Made by a program: the position numbers and the translations under genes. The notes below the pieces were generated by a model. That model saw nothing but the letters and a program-made list of their open reading frames with translations, made no database searches and was not told where the DNA came from. This document shows positions 8,957-17,857 of a DNA stretch of 64,000 nt, one piece after another. Within the stretch, counting starts at the first letter, position 1; every line of letters begins with the position of its first letter. The stretch comes from an uncultured Eubacteriales bacterium (GTDB lineage Bacteria; Bacillota; Clostridia; Lachnospirales; Cellulosilyticaceae), in NCBI GenBank assembly GCA_900551325.1, contig URVM01000002.1:62001-126000 (forward strand), read 5' to 3'.

Positions 8957-10711
8957 ATGGCACTAGACGGCATTGTTATTTCTCATATTGTAAATGAACT
9001 TAGTCAGTCCCTTGTTGGTGGGCGTATTGATAAAATCTATCAACCAGAAAAAGATGAATTACTCATCCTTATTCGTAAACAAAAAGAAGCACTTAAGCTC
9101 TTTTTAACAGCTGGTAGTACTTATCCTCGTATTCATCTTACAACCCGTGTTAAAAATACATCAAACACTCCCCCTATGTTTTGCATGCTTTTACGTAAGC
9201 ATCTTTCAAGTGGGAAAATTTTAAATGTTTCTCAACCTGGTTTTGAACGTATTGTTCAAATTGATATTGAAGCTATGAATGAGCTAGGTGATAAAGAAAA
9301 CAAAAAACTTATCATTGAAATGATGGGAAGACATAGTAATATTATCTTAACAAAAGAAGATGGTACTATTATTGATAGTATTAAACATATTACTGCTATG
9401 CAAAGCAGTATGCGTGAACTACTACCAGGTCGTACTTATTTTCATCCTAATAATCAAGTCAAACTAAACCCAACTCAGTTAGATGAAAAGACTTTTCTTC
9501 AACATCTTAACAGTTTAGACATGCCCCTATTTAAAGGACTTTATTCATCTTACCAAGGATTAAGTCCTATGATTAGTACCACTCTTTGTCACATGGCAGG
9601 TCTTCAAGCTGAATTACCTTGTAACCTACTTACATCAGAAGATGGACTTAAACTTTATCAAGCTTTCAAAGGCTTTATGGATCAAGTTAAAAATAAAGCT
9701 TATGTTCCTACTCTTTTTTTAGATGATAAAGATTATCCTATAGACTTCTATAGCTTTTCTCTTGCTGATGCTTTTCCTAATAGTGAAAAGTATAATAGTT
9801 TATCAGAGCTTTTAGAATACTTCTATTATGATCAGTCTACTCGTTCCGTTGTATCACAAAAAACAGCTGATATTAGAAAATTACTTTTAAACTTTATTGA
9901 TCGAAACGTAAGAAAAAAGGCAATTCAAGAAAAAGCTATTGAAAGCAGTGTTGATGCAGAAATCTATAAGATTTATGGTGAGTTATTAACAGCTTACTCT
10001 TTCCAAGTTCCAGCTCACGCTGACCATTTTGAAACGGCTAATTATTATAGTGAGAACTATGAAATGATTAATATTCCACTTAATCCAAAATTATCTCCTA
10101 TTGAAAACGCCCAAAAATATTTTAAACAGTATAATAAAGCCAAACGTACCCTGATAGCTGCTAAGGAACAACTAGAACATATTAACGAAGAACTTGAATA
10201 CTTACAATCTGTTCTTGTTTCTCTTGATTTTCTTCAAACTCAAGAAGATATAGATGGATTACGCTTAGAACTTGTAGAAATGGGTTATCTAAAAAAACGT
10301 AAAGCTGTAAAAGGTAAAGTTCCAAAAAATGCTATCCCTTATATGCAATTTGAATCTAGTCAGGGTGAACTTATTTATGTAGGAAAAAATAATTACCAAA
10401 ATGATGAGCTCACTATGAAATTTGCTAAACCAAATGACCTTTGGTTGCATATTAAAGACGGTCCAGGTTCTCACGTCATCGTTAAATTAAATCATGGTGA
10501 AGAACCAAGTGATATAACACTTATTGAAGCTGCTATGCTAGCTGCTTACTTTAGTAAAGGAAAACAATCTAGTAATGTAGCTATTGATTATACTTACCGT
10601 AAAAATGTGAAAAAGATTCCAAATGCTAAACCAGGTATGGTTATTTATACAAACTTTAAAACTGTCTATGTAACACCTGATGAAAAGCTAGTTAAAAGTC
10701 TCGAAAAATAA
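8957..10711 (+). CDS. rqcH: Ribosome-associated quality control protein RqcH (NFACT family)
   Basis: NFACT protein that binds stalled 50S subunits with peptidyl-tRNA and directs C-terminal alanine tailing. Also annotated as fibronectin-binding protein FbpA. The 584-residue protein has the NFACT-N domain from the start (MALDGIVISHIVNELSQSLVGGRIDKIYQP), a central coiled coil at about residues 385-425 (rich in K, E and L), and the C-terminal NFACT-R domain with DLWLHIKDGPGSHVI and PNAKPGMVIY. It is divergent from yicC. A strong ribosome-binding site AAAGGAGGT precedes ATG, and a TATACT -10-like element lies at 8923-8928. The fold and motifs leave little doubt about the family. Confidence 0.93.
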   Translation: MALDGIVISHIVNELSQSLVGGRIDKIYQPEKDELLILIRKQKEALKLFLTAGSTYPRIHLTTRVKNTSNTPPMFCMLLRKHLSSGKILNVSQPGFERIVQIDIEAMNELGDKENKKLIIEMMGRHSNIILTKEDGTIIDSIKHITAMQSSMRELLPGRTYFHPNNQVKLNPTQLDEKTFLQHLNSLDMPLFKGLYSSYQGLSPMISTTLCHMAGLQAELPCNLLTSEDGLKLYQAFKGFMDQVKNKAYVPTLFLDDKDYPIDFYSFSLADAFPNSEKYNSLSELLEYFYYDQSTRSVVSQKTADIRKLLLNFIDRNVRKKAIQEKAIESSVDAEIYKIYGELLTAYSFQVPAHADHFETANYYSENYEMINIPLNPKLSPIENAQKYFKQYNKAKRTLIAAKEQLEHINEELEYLQSVLVSLDFLQTQEDIDGLRLELVEMGYLKKRKAVKGKVPKNAIPYMQFESSQGELIYVGKNNYQNDELTMKFAKPNDLWLHIKDGPGSHVIVKLNHGEEPSDITLIEAAMLAAYFSKGKQSSNVAIDYTYRKNVKKIPNAKPGMVIYTNFKTVYVTPDEKLVKSLEK

Positions 10712-10714
10712 TTT

Positions 10715-10757
10715 AAATAAGGCGTTGTATACTTAATGTATGCAACGCCTTATTTTA
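10715..10757 (+). terminator. Bidirectional intrinsic terminator, rqcH / MFS gene
   Basis: An 18-bp stem with one G-U wobble and a 5-nt loop lies between convergent genes, with A-rich and T-rich flanks on the two sides, so it can terminate both transcripts. Confidence 0.85.
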
Positions 10758-10786
10758 TATTCTAATCTATGTCTAGCCTTCTTAAT

Positions 10787-11980
10787 TTATTTTTTAAGTC
10801 CTTGCAAAAGGAAAAAAGCTAATAATGCAGCTATACCTGCAAAAATAAAAGGTAACTTTGGTCCTATACCAAAAATAAAGCCTGAACCTAATGATCCCAC
10901 AATCATACCTAAAGCTTTTGCTGAACCTTGTACACCCATAACTGTGCCATATTCTGTATCAGCTAGTTTCGTTACCATACTTTGTTGAATTGGAATAACT
11001 AATGCACTTGCCATAACAAAGCCTACTAATGCTATTAAAACAATAATCATAGAATTTACAAGGCTGGCAATGATTAAAAAACAACCTGTCAATAAAGTAG
11101 TATAACGAATAAGTTTACGATCTTCTACTTTTGTACTAAGCCATGGGCCTATAAATACATTCATCATGAGTGCAATAATACCTGCTACAGCCAGTACCAT
11201 GCCATTTACTGTACTTGGCATCTTTAATACAGACTCAATATAATAGTTAATCGTTGAGTTATAGGCTGTAGATGTAATATTAATAAGTGCCATTACACCA
11301 ATAAGAATACCAATAGCTGAATTAAAGTTAAGGGATGTAGCTTTTGGTTTAAGATGCTCCATATAAATAAAAAGCTTTTCTTTATTCCTTGTATTTTTTG
11401 CTTTGTAAGTTATAGTTGGAATAAGTGCTCCCGCCAGTATCATACAAAGGGCACCTTGTGAAAGAAATGTATATTGATAATGATTTCTTCCTAGATAGCC
11501 GCCTAATAAAGAGCCTATAGAGGTACCTAAAGATAAGGTTGCTGTATAATAAGACAAATACTTCATACGTTCTTCTGGCCTTGTAAGATCAGTTAAGTAT
11601 GCAAGTGTTGTTGTAATAAAACAAATAGAGAAGGTACCACCTATTAACCTAAATAAAATAATAGGTATAAGATGTGTACTTAGTCCAAATCCCCATTGAC
11701 TTAAACCATATCCTAATACACCTAAAATAAGAAATCTCTTTCTACCAAGTTGATCTGAAAGAGAACCCCAAACAGGAGACATGACATAATTAGCTACTGC
11801 CATAAGTGCAAAGAATACACCAAACATATAACTTGGAAATCCATTTTCATTAATTAACTTTGGTGTTACTGGATGTGCCATATTAAAAGCAGCCATTATA
11901 AAGAGGTTAAGTACAATTAAGATACGTATTTGTTTTTGATTTATATTTTTATCTTCTTTTGTATTACAATTTTGATTCAT
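10787..11980 (-). CDS. Major facilitator superfamily transporter, probable drug efflux
   Basis: The 397-residue protein is a 12-helix MFS permease. The loop between helices 2 and 3 carries the MFS signature G-x-L-x-D-x-x-G-R-K-R (WGSLSDQLGRKRFL). The N-terminus is cytoplasmic, asparagine- and lysine-rich, and a longer cytoplasmic loop after helix 6 (about residues 190-210) divides the two six-helix bundles. Its general build resembles TetA- and MDR-type efflux pumps, but the substrate cannot be read from the sequence. It is monocistronic, ending at the bidirectional terminator shared with rqcH. Confidence 0.8.
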   Translation of the reverse strand: MNQNCNTKEDKNINQKQIRILIVLNLFIMAAFNMAHPVTPKLINENGFPSYMFGVFFALMAVANYVMSPVWGSLSDQLGRKRFLILGVLGYGLSQWGFGLSTHLIPIILFRLIGGTFSICFITTTLAYLTDLTRPEERMKYLSYYTATLSLGTSIGSLLGGYLGRNHYQYTFLSQGALCMILAGALIPTITYKAKNTRNKEKLFIYMEHLKPKATSLNFNSAIGILIGVMALINITSTAYNSTINYYIESVLKMPSTVNGMVLAVAGIIALMMNVFIGPWLSTKVEDRKLIRYTTLLTGCFLIIASLVNSMIIVLIALVGFVMASALVIPIQQSMVTKLADTEYGTVMGVQGSAKALGMIVGSLGSGFIFGIGPKLPFIFAGIAALLAFFLLQGLKK

Positions 11981-12044
11981 AATTTCTTTTCCTTCTATCT
12001 ATATTTATACGTAGTCTTCTCCATTGTAACAAGGGCACACCCCT

Positions 12045-13478
12045 TTATTCAACATATACTTTAGTTTTTTCTGGTATATTTTTATAAATCCACCCACTAT
12101 CTTCCTCTGAAAGTCTTATACATCCATGGGAAACCCTACTACCTAGCTGGTACAGACCAGATTTTACGTACTCACCTGTTTTGTCAAATAAAATAGAATG
12201 ATACATATAATCTCTAAAGATAACAGAAGCATTTTTACACCGATAGCCTTTTTCTAATCCAAAGTAAGGTATTTTATATTCAATGATAAAAGTACCTGAT
12301 GGTGTTAAACTTTTATCCTTTCCAGTTGAGCACTTCATCACTTTTATAAGTTGCCAATTATTTTTAGTACCTTCAAAAATATATGTTCTTTGTCTAAAAA
12401 GATCCGTCCAAAGTAAATAGTTGGTTTCACTTTCATAATCTTTTAGATTCACATAATCCTCTAAGTCTTTTTGACTAGCTTCTTTCCACCCCTGTCCATT
12501 TCCTCCTATAATGGAAATACTTCCATAAGGTACATTTATTTTCTTGCCATCAGCTCTTAAAAGAACATGATATTGCCCTTTTTCACTTCGCCAAAGCTCT
12601 ACTTGCTCACCTGTCTTAAAGCCTGCCACATCATAATTTAACTTTGCCATTACTTTTAGTTTAATAAATACCTTTTCTAAATCTTTTATACGTCTTGACT
12701 TTGTATAGCTTCTATATAAATTTATAGGCCTTTGTCCAAAGTCTTTTGGCGTAGGTAATACCATATCTTGAATACTTTCAATATATGTGTTTAAGTATAT
12801 AACTGGTTTATTATCTATTTCATCTTTTAAAATAAGTTCTTGCTGACTATGAGGTAACAAAACTTGATCTTTTGAAAATAAATCAATAAAATTTTCTCCG
12901 TCCCAATACATATCTATATAGTCAAAATACAGAGGATAATCCGATATATTACAAATGGCTCCATCCCTAATTTCTAAAATAGATAATTCCTTATACATTT
13001 TAGGGTAGAGGGTATAAACTGTTCCTAGTTTTTCTATATCATACAATACCTTTAGGCTCTCTAAAGGTATCATTATACTTTCTCCTACTTGAATACTATA
13101 AGTATGAATATTTCCTATTACTATATCTTTCTCGGACAAATATACTTCAGTATTAAGTCCACTATAAGGACTTAACCCCTTCACTTCTAATTCCTTACTT
13201 GCATCACTATCTTGTCCAATATAAAGAATATTTTCTACCTCTTTAATAGGAAGATCTAGTTTTACTAAGGTTGATAAAGGGATAAATTTAGTTTGTGCCA
13301 CTTCATATATTGTAAAGCTTTCTTCTTTATCTTTTAAAGTTTCCTCACTAAAAGATAGTTTTCCAATTTCTAAATTTGTATCAAATCGCCTAGGTTGTAT
13401 AGTCGCACCATAAATCAACTGACACATGAGGCATATAATTAAAAAATTAAATAGAAAAAAATAAGAACGTTTCATCAT
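12045..13478 (-). CDS. Exported L,D-transpeptidase (YkuD domain)
   Basis: Cell-wall enzyme expected to form 3-3 peptidoglycan cross-links or attach ligands to peptidoglycan. An N-terminal signal peptide or anchor is at residues 3-24 (KRSYFFLFNFLIICLMCQLI). The central part contains copper-amine-oxidase-like beta segments (for example GESIMIPLESLKVLYDIEKLGTVYTLY). The YkuD catalytic domain occupies about residues 340-477 with the conserved YHSILF histidine and the active site SHGCIRL. It has a terminator upstream at 13529 that separates it from the AIM24-like gene. The substrate stem peptide is not known. Confidence 0.9.
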   Translation of the reverse strand: MMKRSYFFLFNFLIICLMCQLIYGATIQPRRFDTNLEIGKLSFSEETLKDKEESFTIYEVAQTKFIPLSTLVKLDLPIKEVENILYIGQDSDASKELEVKGLSPYSGLNTEVYLSEKDIVIGNIHTYSIQVGESIMIPLESLKVLYDIEKLGTVYTLYPKMYKELSILEIRDGAICNISDYPLYFDYIDMYWDGENFIDLFSKDQVLLPHSQQELILKDEIDNKPVIYLNTYIESIQDMVLPTPKDFGQRPINLYRSYTKSRRIKDLEKVFIKLKVMAKLNYDVAGFKTGEQVELWRSEKGQYHVLLRADGKKINVPYGSISIIGGNGQGWKEASQKDLEDYVNLKDYESETNYLLWTDLFRQRTYIFEGTKNNWQLIKVMKCSTGKDKSLTPSGTFIIEYKIPYFGLEKGYRCKNASVIFRDYMYHSILFDKTGEYVKSGLYQLGSRVSHGCIRLSEEDSGWIYKNIPEKTKVYVE

Positions 13479-13528
13479 CTCATTCCTCGTTTTTTATTTT
13501 ATATTACCCTATTAACTTTCTAATCATA

Positions 13529-13567
13529 CAAAAAGAGTGCCTCGAATGAGACACTCCTTTTCAAAAT
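13529..13567 (-). terminator. Intrinsic terminator after the AIM24-like gene
   Basis: On the minus strand GAGTGTCTC-ATTC-GAGGCACTC forms a 9-bp stem with one wobble, followed by TTTTTGT. It closes the alaX-AIM24 transcription unit. Confidence 0.75.
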
Positions 13568-13571
13568 AATT

Positions 13572-14264
13572 TTAATTTCTTGCTGCAGGCATATATGGCA
13601 TAATCCTACCTGCAAAATTTTGGATAGTAATTGTTTGAAGCCATACTGTCCCTGGTCCTGTAAGTCTTGTTAGAAAAAGACCTTCTCCACCAAAGAAAAT
13701 ATTTGTGAAGCCTTTTACTGTTTCAATCTCATAACGAACACCTTTTTCAAAAGCTACTACATTACCTGTATCTACTTTTACAACTTCACCTGGTGCAAGA
13801 TCACGACGCACAACACTACCAGCCACCTCTAAGAAAACAATACCATTTCCACTAATACGTTGTAAAATAAATCCTTCCCCCCCAAAGGCACCTGCTGAAA
13901 AACGTTTTGTAAATTCCACACCTAAATCCACACCTAGGCTACCACATAAGAAAGCACTTTTTTGACATATATACTCCTTTGTAGCATCTACTTCTAGTGC
14001 TAAGATCTTTCCTGGAAAAGTGGATGCAAAAACAATCTCCGAGTTAGGTCTTGTTGCTGTATAAGTAGCCATAAAAAGGGATTCTCCTGAAAACATACGT
14101 CCAATCCCTTTCATCAAACCACCTTTCATATTGGTCTCCATTTTAATGCCATCATCCATCCATGCCATTCCACCTGATTGAGTGTATATACTCTCTCCAG
14201 CATTCAGCCTTATAGATACAGCTGGTAAATCCTCACCAAAAACTTTATATTCCATTTCAGCCAC
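13572..14264 (-). CDS. AIM24 / TIGR00266 family protein of unknown function
   Basis: A 230-residue beta-rich protein of the AIM24 family, related to the tryptophan-RNA-binding-attenuator-like fold. The repeated turns ESIYTQSGGMAWMDDGIKMETN, GEGFILQRISGNGIVFLEVAGSV and GEGLFLTRLTGPGTVWLQTI are the characteristic pseudo-repeats. There is no signal peptide or membrane segment, so it is probably cytosolic or peripheral. It lies 22 nt after the alanyl-tRNA editing gene and is probably co-transcribed with it. The family's molecular function in bacteria is not established. Confidence 0.85.
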   Translation of the reverse strand: MAEMEYKVFGEDLPAVSIRLNAGESIYTQSGGMAWMDDGIKMETNMKGGLMKGIGRMFSGESLFMATYTATRPNSEIVFASTFPGKILALEVDATKEYICQKSAFLCGSLGVDLGVEFTKRFSAGAFGGEGFILQRISGNGIVFLEVAGSVVRRDLAPGEVVKVDTGNVVAFEKGVRYEIETVKGFTNIFFGGEGLFLTRLTGPGTVWLQTITIQNFAGRIMPYMPAARN

Positions 14265-14286
14265 CTCAACAATTAAATTTTTTAAA

Positions 14287-15459
14287 TTATAATTCTTTTT
14301 TTATTTCTATGCAAGAGGTTAAGCTTTCATACACATTCAATATTTCTTCATATTCTCCAATTAAAGTACCTTGGAAAATTTCTTTTCCTCCACCTTTACC
14401 ATTAAATTGCTCATGTAGAACCTTAGCAATTTGAGAAATTTGATCCTTACTACCACCTAATACATATTTGTACGTATTCCCATCAAGCACTAATAAAAGA
14501 CAAGGTGCACTACTTTCTTCCATCCATACATTAACAAATATTCTTAAATCAAAAGGTGTAACTTCACTTTCAAGTAAGCAAAGAGCCTTGTTTTTATCTA
14601 TATTCTTTATTTTTTGCTGGAATACTTGTGTCTTAAGACGGCCTACTTGTTCTTTTAACTGATTTCTTTCTTCTAGTAAACGCTCCACCCCACTTACTAC
14701 CTCATAAGGTTTTAAAGATAAATGTGACATAAGTACATCAATATGTTTATGTTTAATTTGATAATCTTTTAAAGCACGTTCTCCACATAAAATAGTTAAT
14801 CTTGTTCCACCCCTATGTTTATCAGCTGAAAGGATTTTAATTAGTCCAATTTGTCCTGTATATTCTACGTGTACGCCGCAACAAGCACAACAATCATAAC
14901 CTTCTATAGATACAAGGCGAATAATACCTTCTATTTCTTTCTTTGAGCGATAAGGGATTTCCTTCACCTCTTGTTTAGTATAAGCCTGTCCACAAATTGG
15001 AATATTCTTATATACAGCTTCATTGGCTAAATACTCTATTTTTGCCACTTGTTCATCTGTCAATATACCGTCAAAGTCAGCAGTCATCTTATCTTCACCA
15101 AGTGAAAATCCCACATTGTTATACCCATATAATTCACTCACTATACCTGATACAATATGTTCCCCACTATGTTGCTGCATAAAATCTCTTCTTCTTCTAT
15201 GATCCACTACACTCTTTACAGTTTGTCCAACTTCTAAAGGTTCTTGTACAATATGATAAATATTGTCTCCTTCTTCTAATATTTTTAAAACCTTAAGTCC
15301 ATTTAATGTGCCTTCATCGTGTGGTTGTCCTCCACCACCTGGAAAAAAAGCTGTTTGATCAAGTAGTATTTTATAACCTTCTTTTACTAAACTACACTCT
15401 AGCACTTTAGCTTCAAAAGTCATTTCATTTGAGTTTTTATAATAAATTTGATGAGTCAT
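14287..15459 (-). CDS. Alanyl-tRNA editing protein (AlaX-like) with DHHA1 domain
   Basis: Trans-editing enzyme expected to hydrolyse mischarged seryl- or glycyl-tRNA(Ala). The 390-residue protein matches the AlaX long form: an N-terminal beta domain (FFPGGGGQPHDEGTL), the editing core with zinc ligands in QQHSGEHIVSG (H-x3-H) and CCGVHVEYTGQIG (C-x3-H), then a coiled coil at about residues 255-285 and a DHHA1-like C-terminal domain with the glycine-rich GGKGGGKEIFQG-type end (NGKGGGKEIFQGTL). It is not the synthetase, because the aminoacylation domain is absent. It heads a two-gene unit with the AIM24-like gene. Confidence 0.92.
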   Translation of the reverse strand: MTHQIYYKNSNEMTFEAKVLECSLVKEGYKILLDQTAFFPGGGGQPHDEGTLNGLKVLKILEEGDNIYHIVQEPLEVGQTVKSVVDHRRRRDFMQQHSGEHIVSGIVSELYGYNNVGFSLGEDKMTADFDGILTDEQVAKIEYLANEAVYKNIPICGQAYTKQEVKEIPYRSKKEIEGIIRLVSIEGYDCCACCGVHVEYTGQIGLIKILSADKHRGGTRLTILCGERALKDYQIKHKHIDVLMSHLSLKPYEVVSGVERLLEERNQLKEQVGRLKTQVFQQKIKNIDKNKALCLLESEVTPFDLRIFVNVWMEESSAPCLLLVLDGNTYKYVLGGSKDQISQIAKVLHEQFNGKGGGKEIFQGTLIGEYEEILNVYESLTSCIEIKKEL

Positions 15460-15567
15460 CTTACACCTCCATAAAAATTATTTTAATTCAGACAACCTTT
15501 AAAGTCCATGTATAAACCTAGTTTAGACAACAAAAACTATTAAAAAACTACTTTAAAGGAGTTTAAT

Positions 15568-16593
15568 ATGTTCAAACCTAAACGTGTTATTTTTGAGAAA
15601 GAAGCTTTTGACTACCCTTTAGGAGAAGCATTATATAAACAATTTTTACAAAGCTCCCCCTCTATAGAAGTTATACGTCTTACTAATAATCAAGTTAAAC
15701 GTGCTATTCCTGGAGATAATCTACCAGAACAATATAGTCATGGCAAGCAAACTTTAGTAGTAGGTATCAAGAAGTCTTTAAAGTTTCAAAGCTGTAAACC
15801 CTCAGCCCACTATCAACTTCCCCTTGTGAGCGGCTGTATGGGGCAGTGTGAATACTGTTATCTTAATACTCAATTAGGCGATAAGCCTTTTATAAAAGTT
15901 CATGTTAATTTAGATGATATTTTAAATACTGCCAATAAATATATTTCAGAGCGTCTACCTGATATTACCCTCTTTGAAGGTGCTGCTACTTCTGATCCTG
16001 TACCTGTTGATCCATATACTCATGCACTAGAAAAGTGTATCTATTTCTTTGGTCAAACAGAGAATGCTAGATTTCGCTTTGTAACTAAGTATAACGATGT
16101 TGATCATCTTCTTAATCTTTCTCATAATGGTCATACAGAAATACGCTTTAGTTTAAATACAGATACAATTATTAGAACTTATGAGCATGGTACAGCTACT
16201 GCTATTAAACGTATTGAAGCAAGTAGTAAATTAGCTGCAAGTGGTTATCCTATTGGATTTATTCTAGCTCCTGTTTTTATTTATCCTAACTGGCAAGATG
16301 AGTACCATGAGCTTCTTATAAAACTTAAAGAACTTCTACCTTCTACACTGACACAGCCTGTATTTTTCGAAGTTATCTCTCATCGTTATACAACAAAAGC
16401 TAAAAATAGAATTCTACAAATTTTTCCTAATACAACACTTCCTATGAATGAAGAAGAACGTCAATTCAAGTATGGACAGTTTGGCTATGGTAAATACATT
16501 TATCCAAAAGATGCAATGGAGCAAATCAAAACCTTCTTTAAGCAAGAGCTTTCTTCTCTTTTTCCTGAATCTGACATTAAATATATTATCTAA
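15568..16593 (+). CDS. splB: Spore photoproduct lyase
   Basis: Radical-SAM enzyme that repairs 5-thyminyl-5,6-dihydrothymine in UV-damaged spore DNA during germination. The 341-residue length matches the family. The cluster motif C-x3-C-x2-C is in SGCMGQCEYCYLNT at about residue 90, and FEVISHRYTTKAK resembles the conserved C-terminal region. A good ribosome-binding site (AAAGGAG) precedes the ATG. It is monocistronic and convergent with the SGNH gene. This is strong evidence that the host forms endospores; a forespore promoter could not be identified with confidence. Confidence 0.93.
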   Translation: MFKPKRVIFEKEAFDYPLGEALYKQFLQSSPSIEVIRLTNNQVKRAIPGDNLPEQYSHGKQTLVVGIKKSLKFQSCKPSAHYQLPLVSGCMGQCEYCYLNTQLGDKPFIKVHVNLDDILNTANKYISERLPDITLFEGAATSDPVPVDPYTHALEKCIYFFGQTENARFRFVTKYNDVDHLLNLSHNGHTEIRFSLNTDTIIRTYEHGTATAIKRIEASSKLAASGYPIGFILAPVFIYPNWQDEYHELLIKLKELLPSTLTQPVFFEVISHRYTTKAKNRILQIFPNTTLPMNEEERQFKYGQFGYGKYIYPKDAMEQIKTFFKQELSSLFPESDIKYII

Positions 16594-16599
16594 TCTAAT

Positions 16600-16641
16600 A
16601 AAAAGGGCCACTTTAATTACAAGTGTGCCCCTTCATTTTTT
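16600..16641 (+). terminator. Terminator after splB
   Basis: An imperfect stem (AAAGGGC-CACTT / AAGTG-TGCCCCTT) with a 7-nt loop is followed by TTCATTTTTTT between convergent genes. Confidence 0.7.
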
Positions 16642-16647
16642 TATACT

Positions 16648-17721
16648 CTATTTCTTAAGACCTAAAATAAAATTTACTAATTGTTCTGCACCTTTTACAT
16701 GACTTTTAACCGTTGGATGGCTAGCTGTTCCTAGACCGTCTTCTACTTCAAGCTTATTAAAAGCAAGGCTTACTACATTTATATCATCTGTTAATTCTCT
16801 ATAACCTTTAACCACTTCTTCTATTACACTAGCTTGTACAAATTCTATAGGTGCCGCACAGCATATAATAATAGGTTCAGATCCATTAAGCTCACGTACT
16901 TGTTTAATAAAACTTATATAAGCCTTCTTAAATTCCTCTATTCTTATACTTGGGTTGTAATTTATATAAGACCAGTCATTAGTTCCTAAATTAATAACAA
17001 TATAGTCTGGCTTAAAACATTTAAAATCCCATTTTTCTCTTTGTAACTCTGGAAACTGTTTACATAGGTAATAATCAATCTCAGGATAAATGCGCCCCAT
17101 TGTTTCTACATTATTAATTTGATTCTCTCGGGTAAAACTAGAATAGATACCTATACCTGATGCGCTTATACAATGAAAATTTGCCAAAAGCTTTCTAGCT
17201 GCCCTTGCTGCATAAGCTTCCCATCCATTTTCTTCTCTTGAACGAAAAGGAGAATCGACTTTATCACTTTCATTACCATAGCCACAAGTTAAAGAGTCAC
17301 CTATAAACTCTATTTGACAAGTATACTGTGTTTTACTCTTATGTAACTGTGCCTCTTTAGATAAAGCTAACTGTTTTAAACCTGTTTTGGAGTATTGAGC
17401 TTCTGTACGTTTAATTACCTTAATGGTATGCATATTGCCTTCTGGATTTTCAAATAGGGTATACCATTTACACCCTGCTTCTAATTTAATTAATTGTTTG
17501 GGTTCTTCTTCTTCATCTATAAAAATAGCTAACCACGGCTCAAGTACTTCTCCTGCCTCACTTACAATATGTGTACATATTTGTGCTTCTATCTTTTTAC
17601 TATTGGTATCAAATAAAAAACCTGAACAAGTCCAATTAAAGTACATTACTCCATTTTCTAAGTCTTCTAAAGTTCTTCCTAAAAAAGTTAACGCCTCATT
17701 GTTATATTGAATGCTATTCAT
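16648..17721 (-). CDS. SGNH/GDSL esterase with CE2-like two-domain layout
   Basis: The 357-residue protein has an N-terminal beta-sandwich-like domain (about residues 1-125) and a C-terminal SGNH hydrolase domain, the layout of carbohydrate esterase family 2 deacetylases. Catalytic blocks are visible: GDSLTCGYG (block I serine), LGTNDWS (block III asparagine) and ASHPTVKSH (block V histidine, here without the usual aspartate two residues before). No signal peptide is present, so it should act inside the cell, probably removing acetyl groups from imported oligosaccharides. Substrate and localisation are inferences. It is a single gene between two terminators. Confidence 0.83.
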   Translation of the reverse strand: MNSIQYNNEALTFLGRTLEDLENGVMYFNWTCSGFLFDTNSKKIEAQICTHIVSEAGEVLEPWLAIFIDEEEEPKQLIKLEAGCKWYTLFENPEGNMHTIKVIKRTEAQYSKTGLKQLALSKEAQLHKSKTQYTCQIEFIGDSLTCGYGNESDKVDSPFRSREENGWEAYAARAARKLLANFHCISASGIGIYSSFTRENQINNVETMGRIYPEIDYYLCKQFPELQREKWDFKCFKPDYIVINLGTNDWSYINYNPSIRIEEFKKAYISFIKQVRELNGSEPIIICCAAPIEFVQASVIEEVVKGYRELTDDINVVSLAFNKLEVEDGLGTASHPTVKSHVKGAEQLVNFILGLKK

Positions 17722-17811
17722 TTATGCAGACCCCTTATTTTAGATTATGTATCTATATTTTATATATATTTTTATATTTTAACAACTATTTTATTATCTT
17801 TAATATATAAC

Positions 17812-17848
17812 AAAAGTGGATACCCTCTTAAAGATTGTATCCACTTTT
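17812..17848 (-). terminator. Terminator after aspartate decarboxylase gene
   Basis: A 12-bp perfect stem (AAAAGTGGATAC / GTATCCACTTTT) with a 13-nt loop lies 10 nt after the aspD stop codon. The trailing U tract is short. Confidence 0.7.
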
Positions 17849-17857
17849 ATATTTATT

